57,676 nucleotides of DNA. Source: Clostridia bacterium (GTDB lineage Bacteria > Bacillota > Clostridia > Peptostreptococcales > Acidaminobacteraceae). The notes below the pieces were generated by a model. That model was not told where the DNA came from. It did not search any database and saw nothing but the letters and a program-made list of their open reading frames with translations. Where the stretch lies: the NCBI GenBank assembly GCA_014859095.1, contig JACUUV010000014.1, positions 1 through 57,676 of the forward strand, given 5' to 3'. Each line of letters starts with the position of its first letter. Within the stretch, counting starts at the first letter, position 1. This document shows positions 57,315 to 57,676 of the stretch, in pieces. Both the position numbers and the translations under genes were made by a program.

Positions 57315-57676
57315 TCAGACATCTAAAAATGTCATCAGCGACTGGTTCTTCGACAATAGATTACCGATTCCGCTTGCAATATCACGAATATTATTCTCGT
57401 CCATGCCGAATGAACTGAGAATTACCTTCTGCCGCTTTGTTACGGCGTGATCAAGCCGATAATGATTCGGAAGAGTGAACCCGGTTGCTTTTAGAACCAA
57501 TAAACGATTTGTCCGTGCTGAACAGTTTTTCAGAGATATCCCGGCCTTTATAATGTATAAGCGCCTGTGATGCAGTCATCTCAGTAGAGGTGATAATGCA
57601 GAAATAACCGCATTGCTCCAGCTGTTCTCTCTCAGCAGCCTGTTTGGAAGGGTTGAAGTATAAATGGAAATATCTA
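57315..57676 (-). pseudogene. decayed IS1634-type transposase (3' part, runs off the window)
   Basis: From the window edge one frame reads YFHLYFNPSKQAAEREQLEQ, CGYFCIITSTEMTASQAL and KLFSTDKSFIGSKSNRVHSS, typical of the late part of IS1634/DDE transposases, and stops at a TGA. A second frame (57500-57315) then reads HYRLDHAVTKRQKVILSSFG, which resembles the extreme C-terminus of the same family. The section normally between these blocks is missing, so a deletion plus frameshift has destroyed the gene. The segment between it and the HesB-like gene (57186-57314) contains no gene; no terminal inverted repeat was identified. Confidence 0.7.

Overview
The window looks like a chromosomal segment of a low-to-moderate GC, Gram-positive-type anaerobe of the Bacillota, most likely class Clostridia. 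The support is indirect: strong GGAGG ribosome binding sites, consensus vegetative promoters, a GlgC/GlgD glycogen operon, a Bacillus-type [4Fe-4S] PurF, an energy-coupling riboflavin transporter under an FMN riboswitch, flagellar-type FliK/FlhB-tail proteins, an H-NOX chemoreceptor of the kind known from strict anaerobes, and an apparent selenoprotein. I cannot name the genus. Almost everything is housekeeping; only the last ~0.4 kb (transposase remnant) and a palindrome near 17.1 kb look mobile.

Layout. 0-2.9 kb: an LTA-synthase-family protein and, just upstream on the same (minus) strand, six tRNA genes (Pro, Arg-TCT, His, Gln, Lys, Arg-TCG) behind a consensus promoter. 2.9-7.9 kb (minus): AIR-synthase-like protein, N-acetylmuramoyl-alanine amidase, rph, rdgB and a YfcE-like phosphodiesterase in one tight run. 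7.9-17.0 kb (minus): HI0933-like flavoprotein, DMT permease, FliK-like, FlhB-tail-like and YaaR-like proteins, pcrA, ligA. 17.05-17.12 kb: a perfect 32-bp-arm palindrome. 17.2-20.2 kb (plus): an orphan BrxD-like ATPase and an H-NOX methyl-accepting chemotaxis protein with all key O2-ligand residues. 20.2-24.0 kb (minus): two MATE transporters flanking riboswitch-controlled ribU. 24.1-26.2 kb (plus): cupin and Xaa-Pro aminopeptidase. 26.3-33.4 kb (minus): purE-C-F-M-N-H-D. 33.6-38.3 kb (minus): galE-K-T-M, the Leloir pathway. 38.4-40.4 kb (minus): a radical-SAM/DUF4130 DNA-repair pair behind a LexA-type SOS box. 40.5-45.1 kb (minus): SleB-like hydrolase and long-form purL. 45.3-56.4 kb (plus): LysR regulator, then glgB-C-D-A-P and a type I pullulanase, a complete glycogen synthesis and breakdown operon. 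56.4-57.2 kb (minus): two HesB/IscA-like genes, one of which has an in-frame TGA at the conserved Cys and a bSECIS-like hairpin, so a selenoprotein that a standard gene caller would split. 57.3-57.7 kb: a decayed IS1634-type transposase cut by the window edge.

Together: de novo purine synthesis (purB and purK not in the window), galactose entry and glycogen storage form the metabolic core; an O2 chemoreceptor, an SOS-regulated repair pair and a Sec-containing Fe-S-type protein fit an oxygen-sensitive lifestyle. Most promising for follow-up: the HesB-like selenoprotein, the O2-type H-NOX receptor beside an orphan BREX-type ATPase, and the SOS-controlled radical SAM pair.
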